A stretch of 64,000 nucleotides of DNA from Breznakibacter xylanolyticus (GCF_003254275.1 NZ_QKZK01000002.1:1-64000), one strand, 5' to 3'. Numbered from the stretch's first letter, positions 18,455-27,755 are shown. Notes: generated from the sequence alone by a model not told the origin. Numbers and translations are program-made.

Positions 18455-20653
18455 TCACTCCTTATTCAACGCAAACCTCACGCCCATGTAAAACATGCGT
18501 CCCATCACAGGCCCCCACACGCGAGTGGCATCAAAATAACTGTCAAAAGGACTGTCGAAGCCTGTCACCGGGTGTTTTTGGGTGAAGTCGGTAATGTTTT
18601 CGCATCCCACGTAGATGCTTCCGCCTCGGAAGAAATGCGTGGCCTGAGCATTCAACAAAGTGTAGGCATCATAACGCTCGGGGACGGCATAAACATCGGG
18701 CACGCCGGGAATTTGCGGGATGCGCCCCCCTCCCACAAGTTGCGTGTTGACGTCGAACATCCACTTTTTCAGTCGATCGGAATAATTAAGCGTCAACAAC
18801 CCCTTGTAACGGCTATTGAGGGGCTTATCGACCAACTGACCATTGAGCGTCTGCTTCACATCGTTGAAGCGAATGGCAGCCGTTACGTCCAGGCGTGGCA
18901 GAGTTTCGAAACGCACATCCACCTGATAGCTATTTGCATACGAACGACCATCGAGACGGCTCACCAAAATTTGCGACGCACTGCTCTCCATGTCTGTCAC
19001 CATCTGGTCGATAAAGTCGGTGCGGAAATATTCAACATTTATTTCCACCTCGCGGCTGCCCAGGTGAAGCGAATAAGCCGATGAGATGCCATAGTTCCAG
19101 GCGTTCTCGAAGATGCGGTCATCCACCACACGAAGTTCACGCCCCGAAGCCAGTAGATGGCCATTTTCGGCCCACACCGAGGGGTGACGATAGCCCTTAC
19201 CGGCCGAACCTCGCAACACCCAATGTTCAATGGGACTGTAGCGCAAATGTACACGAGGCGTCACAAAAGCCCCGAAATGATTGTGGTGATCGGCGCGCAT
19301 GCCGGCCATGGCCGTGAAGCGTTCCGATGGCTTAAAGGTGTACTCGGCATAAGCGCCGGGGATGTGCTGACGCGTGTTGAGTGCCAACAAATTCAGAGTT
19401 TCGTCCATGGCCACAAACGAGTAATTGAGACCCGCGCTGAGGTGATGACGGTCGCTGCCCCCCATGTTCGATGAGTACATCAGATTGGTGTATAGGTTAA
19501 GCTCATCGCCGTCGTAACGGTTCAGTCCATAGGCCGAACGCAAACGATGCCCCGTCACATTGGCAATAAGCGCCACCGACGTTTGGTTGGCATTGGCAAA
19601 CACATGCCCTTTTTTGAGGAAAGCGTTCACCCGGTCGTTGTTCACATCTACCCGATAGGGGTTGGCCACACCCGAAATTTGCCCACCATTGCGCACCTCG
19701 CTCAGGTATTGCACACCCAGGCGGGTAATGGAGCCATTGTCGCCTTTGCGATCCCAGCGGTTCATCAGGTTCACCTGTTTCACCAGGGGTTCGTCCCTAA
19801 AACCATCGTGGTTGTGGTCGATGTCCTGCCCCAAGTAACGGCCATGCATCAATGCAGCCGTGGCCCAGCGGTCGTTCACGGGAGCCGAAACAAAGGCGTT
19901 GAACTCGTACTTTTGGTCGTCGGCCGCATAAGCATTCAGGAATAGCCATTCGGGATCCGAAGGCTTGCGGTACTCCACATTCACCTGGCCGGTCATCGAC
20001 TCGTAGCCATTGACCACCGAAGCAGCTCCCTTCGACACCTGGATGGACTCCATCCACGGCCCTGGCACAAAAGCCAATCCATAGCCGGTGGCAATGCCGC
20101 GCAGATTGGGAATGTTTTCGGTTTGCAATTGCGAATAAACGCCGGCCAGACCCAGCATTTGAATCTGACGGGCGCCCGTCACGGCATCGGGATAAGCCAC
20201 ATCAACCGAGGGGTTGGTGACGAAACTCTCAGCCAAGTTGCAACATGCCGCTTTGCACAGTTCGGCACTGTTAATGTTAATGGTTTGAAAAGGGGTGAGC
20301 TTGCTGGCATACATCCCTTTGTTTTTTTGAGCCACCACCACTTCGTCCAGCTCAATGTCGCTTTGCAGCACCACATCGAGGAGTTTTCCGGGAGCGACCT
20401 CCACCGTGTCGTTGCGATAACCCACAAAGCTAAACACCAGCTGCTGACGGTCGTTGAGAGATGAAATGGCAAAATTGCCATTTTCGTTGGTGATGGTACC
20501 CACCGTGGTGTTAAGCCAATAAACGTTTACGCCAGGCAATGGCGTCATTTTGCCATTATCGTTGCCTCTGACGGTTCCCTTCACGGGTTTTTCGGATGCC
20601 AAAGACACTTGCACTGTCAGGCACGACAAGGCAAGCAATATCAAGTCTTTCAT
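18455..20653 (-). CDS. TonB-dependent receptor of the HMA/copper-associated type
   Basis: The start at 20653 gives the signal peptide MKDLILLALSCLTVQVSLAS; an ATG 21 bases earlier is less likely. Residues 25-115 form a CarboxypepD-like domain (GVNVYWLNTTVGTITNENG). The plug contains ELDEVVV, a conserved CCNLAESF with paired cysteines, GARQIQMLGLAG and QVSKGAASVVNGYESMTGQVNVEY, followed by a barrel ending in FYMGVRFALNKE. This plug pattern is typical of receptors encoded beside heavy-metal-associated proteins. Its downstream neighbour is an HMA protein and its upstream neighbour a His/Cys-rich protein, so uptake of copper or another soft metal is likely but not proven. Confidence 0.88.
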   Translation of the reverse strand: MKDLILLALSCLTVQVSLASEKPVKGTVRGNDNGKMTPLPGVNVYWLNTTVGTITNENGNFAISSLNDRQQLVFSFVGYRNDTVEVAPGKLLDVVLQSDIELDEVVVAQKNKGMYASKLTPFQTININSAELCKAACCNLAESFVTNPSVDVAYPDAVTGARQIQMLGLAGVYSQLQTENIPNLRGIATGYGLAFVPGPWMESIQVSKGAASVVNGYESMTGQVNVEYRKPSDPEWLFLNAYAADDQKYEFNAFVSAPVNDRWATAALMHGRYLGQDIDHNHDGFRDEPLVKQVNLMNRWDRKGDNGSITRLGVQYLSEVRNGGQISGVANPYRVDVNNDRVNAFLKKGHVFANANQTSVALIANVTGHRLRSAYGLNRYDGDELNLYTNLMYSSNMGGSDRHHLSAGLNYSFVAMDETLNLLALNTRQHIPGAYAEYTFKPSERFTAMAGMRADHHNHFGAFVTPRVHLRYSPIEHWVLRGSAGKGYRHPSVWAENGHLLASGRELRVVDDRIFENAWNYGISSAYSLHLGSREVEINVEYFRTDFIDQMVTDMESSASQILVSRLDGRSYANSYQVDVRFETLPRLDVTAAIRFNDVKQTLNGQLVDKPLNSRYKGLLTLNYSDRLKKWMFDVNTQLVGGGRIPQIPGVPDVYAVPERYDAYTLLNAQATHFFRGGSIYVGCENITDFTQKHPVTGFDSPFDSYFDATRVWGPVMGRMFYMGVRFALNKE

Positions 20654-20739
20654 GATGAAAAATTCATTTGTCAAACATCGGTTTACGGGCTGTCACGGGT
20701 GCAACAGCCATTCAACACCTCAAAGAAGGTGCGAAAAAC

Positions 20740-21219
20740 CTACGCGCGTGCAGGGATTTTGCGCTGACAAATGATATTGAGAAAATCACGCGGAGAGACC
20801 ACCAAGCGGGGCGACTCCCCAAAGGAGACATTAAAATCTGTCAATGCCGACATCTCCGTCACAACCTTGAGATAAGGCAGCAAAGCGGGTAAAACCGGCA
20901 ATATTTTATTGACAACAATGCTTGATGGCGCAACAGACTCCTGAAGCTCATCGAAAAACACCACGCGAGTATCCATACGATCGCAATGGTGCGAAGCAGT
21001 AAAACACACCGTTCCATGATGATCGGCATCAGAACTGTCGTGCTCATGCGTATTGCAACAATGGTTGTGATGATCGGCACACGTCAGGGGCTCAACCAAC
21101 ACCGACACACGTGTTTGCCCACTACAATCGCAATGTACCTGATACACGGGCAACCCCATGGTCAGAAGCAGCATCAGACTGCCCAACACGAGCGATATGT
21201 ATTTTTGATGATACGGCAT
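20740..21219 (-). CDS. His/Cys-rich secreted protein, HYC_CC_PP-like
   Basis: The 159-residue protein has an N-terminal hydrophobic signal (ISLVLGSLMLLLTMGLPVY) followed directly by QVHCDCSGQ, and then a dense cluster of possible metal ligands (CADHHNHCCNTHEHD, DADHHG, ASHHCDR). The overall order, a short signal, an HxC motif, then a CC pair, resembles the HYC_CC_PP family often encoded next to HMA proteins and TonB receptors. It is the first gene of that set here, about 85 bases ahead of the receptor. A periplasmic metal-binding role is inferred. Confidence 0.7.
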   Translation of the reverse strand: MPYHQKYISLVLGSLMLLLTMGLPVYQVHCDCSGQTRVSVLVEPLTCADHHNHCCNTHEHDSSDADHHGTVCFTASHHCDRMDTRVVFFDELQESVAPSSIVVNKILPVLPALLPYLKVVTEMSALTDFNVSFGESPRLVVSPRDFLNIICQRKIPARA

Positions 21220-21537
21220 TGCACAACAATTGCTGCAAAAATAACAATTTTACCAGGCAAAAGGTTGATGACCATGCAATCATTTCGCGTTAAGAGGGTG
21301 TTAAGAAGAATGTGCTCAATCCGGTCAGGCCATTGAGAACTCACCCGGTTGAAAAACGGCCATCGCCTCCCTCAAGGACAAAAAAATGATTGGCCTCTTC
21401 AAAAAAAAGTCATCACCCGAGGGGAAACCCTGAAAACAATTCCTTTCGGCATGTCCCCCGGGGGACGGGTCGAAAAAATTTGCATTCGCACCGTGGCTGA
21501 CTCTTTCATCGTCGATTCACCCTGCCGTTGTCGTCTT
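21220..21537. other. Non-coding region with a 14-bp palindrome
   Basis: No gene is supported here. The region upstream of the His/Cys-rich gene probably holds its promoter. A perfect palindrome GTCCCCCGGGGGAC lies at 21453-21466, about 70 bases past the stop of the MalY-like gene, but it has no T-run beside it. Nothing else stands out. Confidence 0.4.
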
Positions 21538-22707
21538 TCAACGCATCACAGCCGCAATCCGCTCCAATCCCTCCATCACCAGGGCACGGGGCGCTCCCAC
21601 ATTCAGTCGCATAAAGCCTTGCCCGTCGGGGCCAAACGACACCCCGTCGTTGAGACCCACTTTGGATTTTCGGATGATGAAATCCTTGAGATCCGCCTGC
21701 GGCAATCCCCATTGCTTAAAGTTGAGCCACAGTAAAAAGGTGGCCTGCGGCAGATGAAAGGTAACGCCATGCAGGTGGGCTTCAACGAAATCGCGTACGG
21801 CCATCACGTTACCCTCAAGGTAAGCGAGCAGTTCGGCCAACCAGGGTTCACCATGAGCATAGGCAGCCTGCAAAGCTATGCCGCTAAACACATGCCCTGT
21901 GTAAAGATGCAAGGCCGTGAGCGACTTGCGGAAAGTTGCCAACAGTTCAGGATTAGTGATGATGACATACGACGTCGAGAAACCTGCTATATTAAATGTT
22001 TTACTGGCGGCATTCAGGGTGACGGTGTGTTGAGCCACCTCATCGCTAAGCGATGCCAGGGGGATGTGACGATGGCCAAAGAGCATCAGGTCGCTGTGAA
22101 TTTCGTCGGATACCATCAGCACATCGTATCGCAGGCAAAGAGCGGCCAATTGCTCCAACTCGGGGCGCGTCCATACACGTCCCACTGGATTGTGAGGGTG
22201 ACAAAACAGGAAAAGTTTCACATCGGGATCCGAGAGTTGTTTCTCCAGCAAATTGAAGTCCATCACATAACCGTTCGCAGTCTCCAACAGGGGATTGGTC
22301 ACCAGTTGGCGCCCATTTTCCTTCACCACCGAATAAAACGGGGGATATACAGGCGTTTGAATCAACACCTTGTCACCCGGGCGGGTGAAAGCCATCACAG
22401 CCATCACCATCGAAGACACCACGCCGGGAGCATACTCAATAGTGTCGAGGGGCACCCCCCAATTGTGTCGGCGCTGCATCCACCCGGCAATGGCTTGTTG
22501 AAACCACTCGCCACGCACCGTATAACCGTAAATGCCGTGCTGTGCCCGCCGGTTAATGGCCTCAAACACCTCAGGAGGCGCCGCAAAATCCATGTCGGCC
22601 ACCCACAAGGGAAGCACATCGGCAGTGCCAAACACTTTTTCGCGCAGCTCAAGTTTGTAAGCATGGGTCCCCTCACGGGGAATGATGGTATCGAACGAAT
22701 AGGACAT
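21538..22707 (-). CDS. MalY/PatB-type pyridoxal-phosphate C-S lyase or aminotransferase
   Basis: The start at 22707 gives MSYSFDTIIPREGTHAYKLE; an ATG at 22761 would add 18 unrelated residues. The protein is a fold-type I PLP enzyme with LPLWVADMDFAAPPEV at the N-terminus, HNPVGRVW, VSDEIHSDLMLFG and the cofactor lysine in SKTFNIAGFSTSY. These motifs match the MalY/PatB group, which includes cystathionine beta-lyases. The usual reaction would be release of homocysteine or another thiol from cysteine conjugates. It is a single gene; a precise substrate cannot be read from the sequence. Confidence 0.88.
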   Translation of the reverse strand: MSYSFDTIIPREGTHAYKLELREKVFGTADVLPLWVADMDFAAPPEVFEAINRRAQHGIYGYTVRGEWFQQAIAGWMQRRHNWGVPLDTIEYAPGVVSSMVMAVMAFTRPGDKVLIQTPVYPPFYSVVKENGRQLVTNPLLETANGYVMDFNLLEKQLSDPDVKLFLFCHPHNPVGRVWTRPELEQLAALCLRYDVLMVSDEIHSDLMLFGHRHIPLASLSDEVAQHTVTLNAASKTFNIAGFSTSYVIITNPELLATFRKSLTALHLYTGHVFSGIALQAAYAHGEPWLAELLAYLEGNVMAVRDFVEAHLHGVTFHLPQATFLLWLNFKQWGLPQADLKDFIIRKSKVGLNDGVSFGPDGQGFMRLNVGAPRALVMEGLERIAAVMR

Positions 22708-22830
22708 ATCATGGAGTTTTGTGTGAAACGAATTACAAAAGTAACAATTCTCAAGCCTCACCGTGTGACATTAATTCCCACCATCGCCCCATGAAAATTG
22801 GTAAAGAGCATGAGGACGGGACAAAGTAAC

Positions 22831-22861
22831 TAAGTGCAAAAGTACAAGAGTGCGGAAGTAC
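22831..22861 (+). repeat. AAGTRCA-type dispersed repeat, copy C
   Basis: The core GTGCAAAAGTACAAGAGTGC matches copy A across its shared words, and is followed by GGAAGTACGG. It lies in the gap on the 3' side of the histidine kinase gene. Confidence 0.65.
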
Positions 22862-22871
22862 GGATTAAAAA

Positions 22872-22968
22872 TTTCCCCGTAGGGGAAAAAGGTCGGTAGC
22901 AAATACGTTGATTCGCTCTTTTGCCCCAGATGGGGCAAAACAAAACGATAAACCATTCATTCTACCGA
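22872..22968. repeat. Nested palindromic element
   Basis: Three inverted repeats are stacked in about 100 bases: TTTCCCC-GTA-GGGGAAA at 22872-22888, TTTTGCCCC-AGAT-GGGGCAAAA at 22919-22940, and outer arms TCGGTAG (22893-22899) with CTACCGA (22962-22968) enclosing the second. This resembles short REP- or MITE-like elements found between genes in Bacteroidota. There is only one copy in the window. Confidence 0.6.
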
Positions 22969-23101
22969 GCTTTCCGGCCTAACGGCAGGAGAATTTTAAA
23001 AAACGCTTCAAATATTACACTTCGGAACTTTTGTGATGCACCAAGAAGTTTTGATCATCCTTGAACCATTTTCAACGCTTCTTTCGCAACATGAACGAAA
23101 G

Positions 23102-23140
23102 GCTCCAAAGTTACCCTTCAGGAGATTTAGGGGGCTTAAC
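23102..23140 (+). repeat. CTCCAACGT-type dispersed repeat, copy 2 (diverged)
   Basis: Starts CTCCAAAGTTACCCTTCAG and ends TTTAGGGGGCTTAA. It aligns with the copy at 18277-18317 over about 38 bases with several substitutions. It lies about 10 bases beyond the stop of the histidine kinase gene. Confidence 0.5.
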
Positions 23141-23149
23141 CTACTGCCC

Positions 23150-24253
23150 TCAAGGAGCAACTTTAGGCAATGCAATGAAAAATGAAGTACCATGACCGGA
23201 TTCACTCTCCGCCCAAATACGCCCGTGGCATTGGCGGATCAGCTCGTCGCACAACATCAACCCCAGTCCGGAACCCCGCTCACCATGGGTACCCTCTGTA
23301 GACACCCCCTGCCCGACTCGAAACAGTTGTGACACCATCTCAGGAGTCATGCCAATGCCTGTATCGGCAATGCGAATAATGGCATGCCGGACATCTGGCA
23401 CAACATCCACCGTCACCCGACCATTGGAATGGGTAAACTTTAGAGCATTGGAAATGATGTTGCGCATTACGGTCTCCATCACGTTCTTATCGACGCATAC
23501 GAACAATTGGTCTGGGAGCCGATTCTCGAGTTCAATACTTTTTTCACGGGCGATATATTGAAACAACAGAAAACAGTCATCTGTCATCTGTCGCATCTCC
23601 ACATTTACAAAATGGAAATGGATGCGCCCTTGCTGCACAAGAGCCCATTTAAGCAAATTTTCAAGCAAATTGAACACCCGTGTCGACATGGCATGCAGTG
23701 CCACCATCAACTGACGTCGATCGGACTCATTCATCTCATGCTGAGAATTTAACAACAGGTCGAGATTATTGCTAATGGATCCTACCGGCCCGCGCAAATC
23801 GTGTGCAATGATAGAAAAAAACTTGTCCTTGGCCCGATTGGTCATGGCCAACTCATCGGACAACGAACGGTATAGGGCTTCGCTATGGCGGAGTTTCTCT
23901 TTCAGGGCTCGAAAGCGTGACACAATGCCCCCAACCACCATCAAGCTCACAAAGGCAATACGGATACGAGTTCCTGCAAAAATAAACACATAATCATCAC
24001 CCATGCCCATGAGCATCAACACATGCAACCCGGTAAACGCAAACAACACCGCCATTCCCGCCCAAAATCCATAAAAATAAGCGGCCAACACCACCGGGAT
24101 GCCATAATAAAGGTTGACGATGTAATCGATGCGATGGTGTAACAAGGCAAATATCAACAAAAAAACGCCGCACACCCCCATTAACAAATAGGGATGAAGC
24201 CGTGGGTTATCCCCCCACTCTCCCATCGACTTAAAAAACGTCACCAATGACAT
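23150..24253 (-). CDS. Membrane-bound sensor histidine kinase
   Basis: The 367-residue protein has four or more membrane helices in residues 20-115, a coiled linker, and a HisKA-HATPase kinase core. The phospho-acceptor histidine is in FFSIIAHDLRGPVGSI at about residue 150. The N box (MRNIISNALKFT), G1 box (IADTGIGM) and G2 box (GSGLGLMLCDELI) are intact. No sensor domain is visible outside the membrane helices, so the stimulus is probably sensed in or near the membrane. No response regulator gene lies next to it. Confidence 0.88.
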   Translation of the reverse strand: MSLVTFFKSMGEWGDNPRLHPYLLMGVCGVFLLIFALLHHRIDYIVNLYYGIPVVLAAYFYGFWAGMAVLFAFTGLHVLMLMGMGDDYVFIFAGTRIRIAFVSLMVVGGIVSRFRALKEKLRHSEALYRSLSDELAMTNRAKDKFFSIIAHDLRGPVGSISNNLDLLLNSQHEMNESDRRQLMVALHAMSTRVFNLLENLLKWALVQQGRIHFHFVNVEMRQMTDDCFLLFQYIAREKSIELENRLPDQLFVCVDKNVMETVMRNIISNALKFTHSNGRVTVDVVPDVRHAIIRIADTGIGMTPEMVSQLFRVGQGVSTEGTHGERGSGLGLMLCDELIRQCHGRIWAESESGHGTSFFIALPKVAP

Positions 24254-24424
24254 GCTTTAGAAATTGTAACATGAAATTTAGCATCAAAGCAAGCGCTTGT
24301 CAAAAAAAATAGAGGTACCAATTAAAGAACTACATCAAACACAGATTTCTAAAACCAGACAGAATCAAAGAATACCACACACCGTATAGGATCGAAGATC
24401 GGACATGTTCTACAAAAATGTGAC

Positions 24425-24432
24425 TACCTTTG
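24425..24432 (+). promoter_or_regulatory. -7 box of the radical SAM gene promoter
   Basis: TACCTTTG fits the Bacteroidota -7 consensus TAnnTTTG and lies 19 bases before the ATG at 24452. No clear TTTG -33 element is seen about 20 bases upstream. Confidence 0.45.
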
Positions 24433-24451
24433 CCCCAAACCATTTGAACCA

Positions 24452-25399
24452 ATGATGACATTTCCCTGGGGTCACGCCAAGCGTTACAACGACTACAGCA
24501 GCTACATCAAAAAAACATTCGGGCAACGCATCCAAAAAGTCTCTATCAACGCGGGATTCACCTGCCCCAACCGCGACGGCAGCAAAGGCACCGGGGGCTG
24601 TGATTTTTGTAACAACAGCACCTTCAACCCATCGTACTGCGGCCCGGAGCTCACCATTACCCAACAAATTGATAAGGGCATCTCGTTTTTTCGCGACAAA
24701 TATAAAACCCAGTTTTACCTGGCCTATTTCCAGGCATATAGCAACACCTATGGTGAACTGAGCGATTTGCTCAATAAATATGGCGAAGCGCTGGCGCATC
24801 CACTGGTCAACGGCCTGGTTCTGGGCACGCGCCCCGACTGCGTGGACGACCGCCTGCTCGACGAACTCACCCAATGGCACCAACGCCATTACATCGCCAT
24901 TGAACTGGGTGCCGAATCGACCCTCAACCGCACGCTCTCGGCCATTAACCGCGGCCACTCGTGGGAAGAGACCGTTGCGACCACCTGCCGCATTGCCCAA
25001 CGGGGCATTCCCGTGGGACTACACATGATTCTGGGGCTGCCGGGCGAGGATGAGCAAACATTGTTGGCCCACGCCGATGTGATTTCACAACTGCCCATCA
25101 GCTATCTGAAACTGCACCAGCTGCAGATTGTGAAAGGCTCGCGCTTTGCCAAAGAATACGCCACCACGCCCGAAAAATTTGCATTGATGACTGCCGAAAA
25201 ATACATCGAGCTCATTGTCGATTTCCTCGAGCGCCTCTCACCCCACATCATTGTGGAACGCTTTATCAGCCAGGCGCCCCACGACCTACTGATTGCCCCC
25301 AACTGGGGCTTGAAGAATTTTGAGTTCGTGCACAAAGTCGAGAAACGCCTCGAAGAACGCGAGACCTGGCAAGGACGACTGTACAACGAAAAAACCTAA
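24452..25399 (+). CDS. YhcC-family (TIGR01212) radical SAM protein
   Basis: The 315-residue protein is a radical S-adenosylmethionine enzyme with the iron-sulfur motif in SINAGFTCPNRDGSKGTGGC followed by DFC, in which the first cysteine is separated by 11 residues from a CxxC pair, as in the YhcC family. Other features are the ELGAESTLNRTLSAINR segment and the GLPGEDEQTLL motif. The family function is not settled. ATG codons at 24452 and 24455 are both possible starts. It is followed 27 bases later by the MtfA-like peptidase gene on the same strand. Confidence 0.9.
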   Translation: MMTFPWGHAKRYNDYSSYIKKTFGQRIQKVSINAGFTCPNRDGSKGTGGCDFCNNSTFNPSYCGPELTITQQIDKGISFFRDKYKTQFYLAYFQAYSNTYGELSDLLNKYGEALAHPLVNGLVLGTRPDCVDDRLLDELTQWHQRHYIAIELGAESTLNRTLSAINRGHSWEETVATTCRIAQRGIPVGLHMILGLPGEDEQTLLAHADVISQLPISYLKLHQLQIVKGSRFAKEYATTPEKFALMTAEKYIELIVDFLERLSPHIIVERFISQAPHDLLIAPNWGLKNFEFVHKVEKRLEERETWQGRLYNEKT

Positions 25400-25426
25400 C
25401 CCCACACAACTAATACCCGCTCCCTT

Positions 25427-26749
25427 ATGCAATGGATGATGTTAGCCCTGGCAGCTTTCTGCTTAATCATGCTTTTACATTATGTCTTCAAAATCCTCAA
25501 GATGATCATCGTCGGGGGAGGGAAAGGTCATTTCGAGGAACCCCGAATAAGTTCTCCATTGGCCGACACCCCTCAATGGCATGACCTGCTGGCCGCAAGA
25601 AACAGCTATTACCGCAACCTTACGCCTGAATTACAGGCTGAATTCCTCAAACGCACCCGCCTGCTGACAGGCCGTTTTCATTGGATAAGCGGAGATCATC
25701 ACCCCATCACCCCCGACATGAAATTGCTGGTGAGTGCATCGGCCGTGCAGCTGCTCTTTGGCCGTCCCGATGCCGATTTGGGACATTACAATACCATTGT
25801 GCTTTATCAGGATGCGTACCAAAACCGGCTCACCCTCAACTATCATAAGGGCGAGGTCAACAAGCGCGAAATTGTGCTATCGTTCAAACATTTTGAGGAA
25901 GGCTACGCCAACGACACCGATAAGGTGAACCTCGGGTTGCACGAAATGACACATGCCTTGGATTTAGGGACTTTTTTGGGTCACGGCAAAAGCTACATCG
26001 GCCGACGGTTGTTGGACAATTTCATCAACAAGGCGTATCCCCATTTTACAGCGTTTCAAAATGGTGACACCACATTTTTGCGTTCATACGGAGCCACCAA
26101 CTTCAGGGAATTTTTTGCGGTGGTCGTAGAGCATTTTTTCGAAGCGCCAGGTGAGTTCACGCAACAAATGCCCGAGCTGTATCGTGAACTGTGCCTTCTG
26201 CTCAACCAGGATCCGGCAGCCGGTATTTATCGAGGGATCTCGCCCACGCGATTCCCAAATTTAGACAACAACACCCCGCTTCCCTGGAGTGAATCCGCTC
26301 CCACACGCCACCTCACAGCCATTTCGCCCCACTCAAATGTCACAATCAAGGTGCTTGTCTCGGCTCTCATCTTTTTCATATACTGTGCCGCGCAAAACGG
26401 CCCACACAGCTTATACCTGAATCTGCCATTCATTGTTTTGCTTGGAGGCATCCTTTGGCCAACACTCGTGGGAGCCAAACAATATCTGGCCATCACCGAC
26501 ACCCATTTCGTGGTGCTATCATTCCGAAAAAAACAAAAACAGGCCATTCACCTCAAAAACATCGTGATGATGGACTTCGAGCGGGGGCTCACCCATCAAA
26601 GCATCTATGTGTGCTGGTTTCAACAACACCAAATCCAAGAATCGGTTTTCAAATTCAATTTATCAGAAGATGCTTCCCACAAACTGCGACAACACCTGAA
26701 TAGTTGCGGCGTAACAGTAATGGTGGACGGCAAATACGAATCAAGATAA
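25427..26749 (+). CDS. MtfA-like (M90) zinc peptidase with membrane extensions
   Basis: The protein has an N-terminal membrane helix (about 4-30), then an M90/MtfA peptidase domain with the zinc motif HEMTHALD (near residue 172) and the downstream acid-bearing FREFFAVVVEHFFEAP. Beyond residue 300 it has two further membrane helices and a C-terminal domain of about 95 residues that looks like a small beta-rich module (AITDTHFVVLSFRKKQKQ). Typical MtfA is near 265 residues and soluble, so this 440-residue membrane-anchored form is unusual. The substrate is not known. Its stop is 5 bases from the convergent tatC stop. Confidence 0.85.
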   Translation: MQWMMLALAAFCLIMLLHYVFKILKMIIVGGGKGHFEEPRISSPLADTPQWHDLLAARNSYYRNLTPELQAEFLKRTRLLTGRFHWISGDHHPITPDMKLLVSASAVQLLFGRPDADLGHYNTIVLYQDAYQNRLTLNYHKGEVNKREIVLSFKHFEEGYANDTDKVNLGLHEMTHALDLGTFLGHGKSYIGRRLLDNFINKAYPHFTAFQNGDTTFLRSYGATNFREFFAVVVEHFFEAPGEFTQQMPELYRELCLLLNQDPAAGIYRGISPTRFPNLDNNTPLPWSESAPTRHLTAISPHSNVTIKVLVSALIFFIYCAAQNGPHSLYLNLPFIVLLGGILWPTLVGAKQYLAITDTHFVVLSFRKKQKQAIHLKNIVMMDFERGLTHQSIYVCWFQQHQIQESVFKFNLSEDASHKLRQHLNSCGVTVMVDGKYESR

Positions 26750-26754
26750 GTCCA

Positions 26755-27552
26755 TCATGCACGGTTCGACAGCGCCACAATCCAGATGCTCACCTCGTAC
26801 AATAAGTAAATGGGAATGGCTACCAACAGCAAGGTAAACACATCGGACGTAGGGGTGATGATGGCCGCCACAAACAGCAGAATCACGATGGCGTGACGGC
26901 GATAATTGCGCAGAAAGGCAGCCGAAAGAAACCCCATCTTGGCAAAAAGCCAGCTCAACACCGGCATTTCAAACAAGATGCCCATCATCAAATTGAGCAT
27001 CATCATGGTGCCGATGTACGACTCCAGCACAATGTGATTTTCGACCTCGACGCTTACCTGATAGGTGGCCAAAAAACGAAATGTGAGCGGAAAAATAACG
27101 AAGTAACTCATGGCCACCCCCAACATGAACATCACGTAACCGCTCAAAATAAACCGAAGGGCATAGCGTCGTTCACGCACGTACAAGGCAGGGGACACAA
27201 AACGGAACACCTCATAAAGTATGTAGGGAAACGTCAACAAAAAACCGGCAAGCAGCGCCATTTTTATGTGGGTGACAAATTGCTGGGTCAACTGCGTGCT
27301 AATTAGGCGCACGTCAAATGGCGCCATCTCCATGCCCGAAACCCCAAGCCACTGCCCTGCGGCAGCCAACCATCTAAACATCATTAAATCACTCTGCTTG
27401 GGCGCCAATATCACGGCAAAAAGCTGCTCTTTATACACAAAAGCAACCACGCCAAACACCACCATGGCCACCACCACGCGCACCAATACCGCGCGCAGGG
27501 CATCCAGATGTTCCCAAAACGTCATCCTTTCGGCAGATCCCGATTCACTCAT
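26755..27552 (-). CDS. tatC: Sec-independent protein translocase subunit TatC
   Basis: The 265-residue protein has the six membrane helices of TatC and the signature segments [11 protein letters not shown] at the N-terminus, [17 protein letters not shown] and [11 protein letters not shown]. TatC binds twin-arginine signal peptides and exports folded, often cofactor-bearing proteins. The start overlaps the tatA stop by 4 bases. It is the last gene of the operon, whose aldo/keto reductase carries a twin-arginine signal, which suggests that this Tat pair is produced together with its substrate. Confidence 0.95.
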   Translation of the reverse strand: MSESGSAERMTFWEHLDALRAVLVRVVVAMVVFGVVAFVYKEQLFAVILAPKQSDLMMFRWLAAAGQWLGVSGMEMAPFDVRLISTQLTQQFVTHIKMALLAGFLLTFPYILYEVFRFVSPALYVRERRYALRFILSGYVMFMLGVAMSYFVIFPLTFRFLATYQVSVEVENHIVLESYIGTMMMLNLMMGILFEMPVLSWLFAKMGFLSAAFLRNYRRHAIVILLFVAAIITPTSDVFTLLLVAIPIYLLYEVSIWIVALSNRA

Positions 27553-27755
27553 GAACGTGTGGTGGGTTGATCTTTCACATCGCTTTTCAACTCCGACTCA
27601 ATGCCGTTCATCCCCTCCTTAAAACTACGCACCCCTTTGCCCAGGCCGCGCATTAACTCGGGTATCTTTTTACCGCCAAACAACAACAGTACAATCAGCA
27701 GTATGAAAAAAATCTCCTGCATCCCTAACCCGCCAATAAACAAAAGTGTCGTCAT
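27549..27755 (-). CDS. tatA: Twin-arginine translocase subunit TatA/TatE
   Basis: The 68-residue protein has a single membrane helix ([13 protein letters not shown]), the conserved [16 protein letters not shown] hinge and amphipathic helix, and a charged C-terminal tail. Its ATG overlaps the stop codon of the upstream ECF gene (ATGA), supporting the start at 27755, although the ATG at codon 12 would give a more usual length. No tatB is present; many Bacteroidota use only TatA and TatC. Confidence 0.93.
   Translation of the reverse strand: MTTLLFIGGLGMQEIFFILLIVLLLFGGKKIPELMRGLGKGVRSFKEGMNGIESELKSDVKDQPTTRS

Larger units (their letters stand above)
22708..23149. other. 442-bp non-coding region rich in dispersed and palindromic repeats
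   Basis: This gap between the MalY-like gene and the histidine kinase gene has no gene. It contains an AAGTRCA repeat (22831-22861), a nested palindromic element (22872-22968) and a diverged copy of the CTCCAACGT repeat (23102-23140). It appears to be a landing zone for small repeats. Confidence 0.6.

Noticed and set aside
21453-21466. GTCCCCCGGGGGAC palindrome as a terminator
   Set aside because: No loop and no adjacent T-run; may be chance or a protein site, but there is nothing to decide.
24410-25000. 196-residue open frame on the minus strand
   Set aside because: It is antisense to the well-supported radical SAM gene, has low-complexity Ala/Val/Gly text and no motif.
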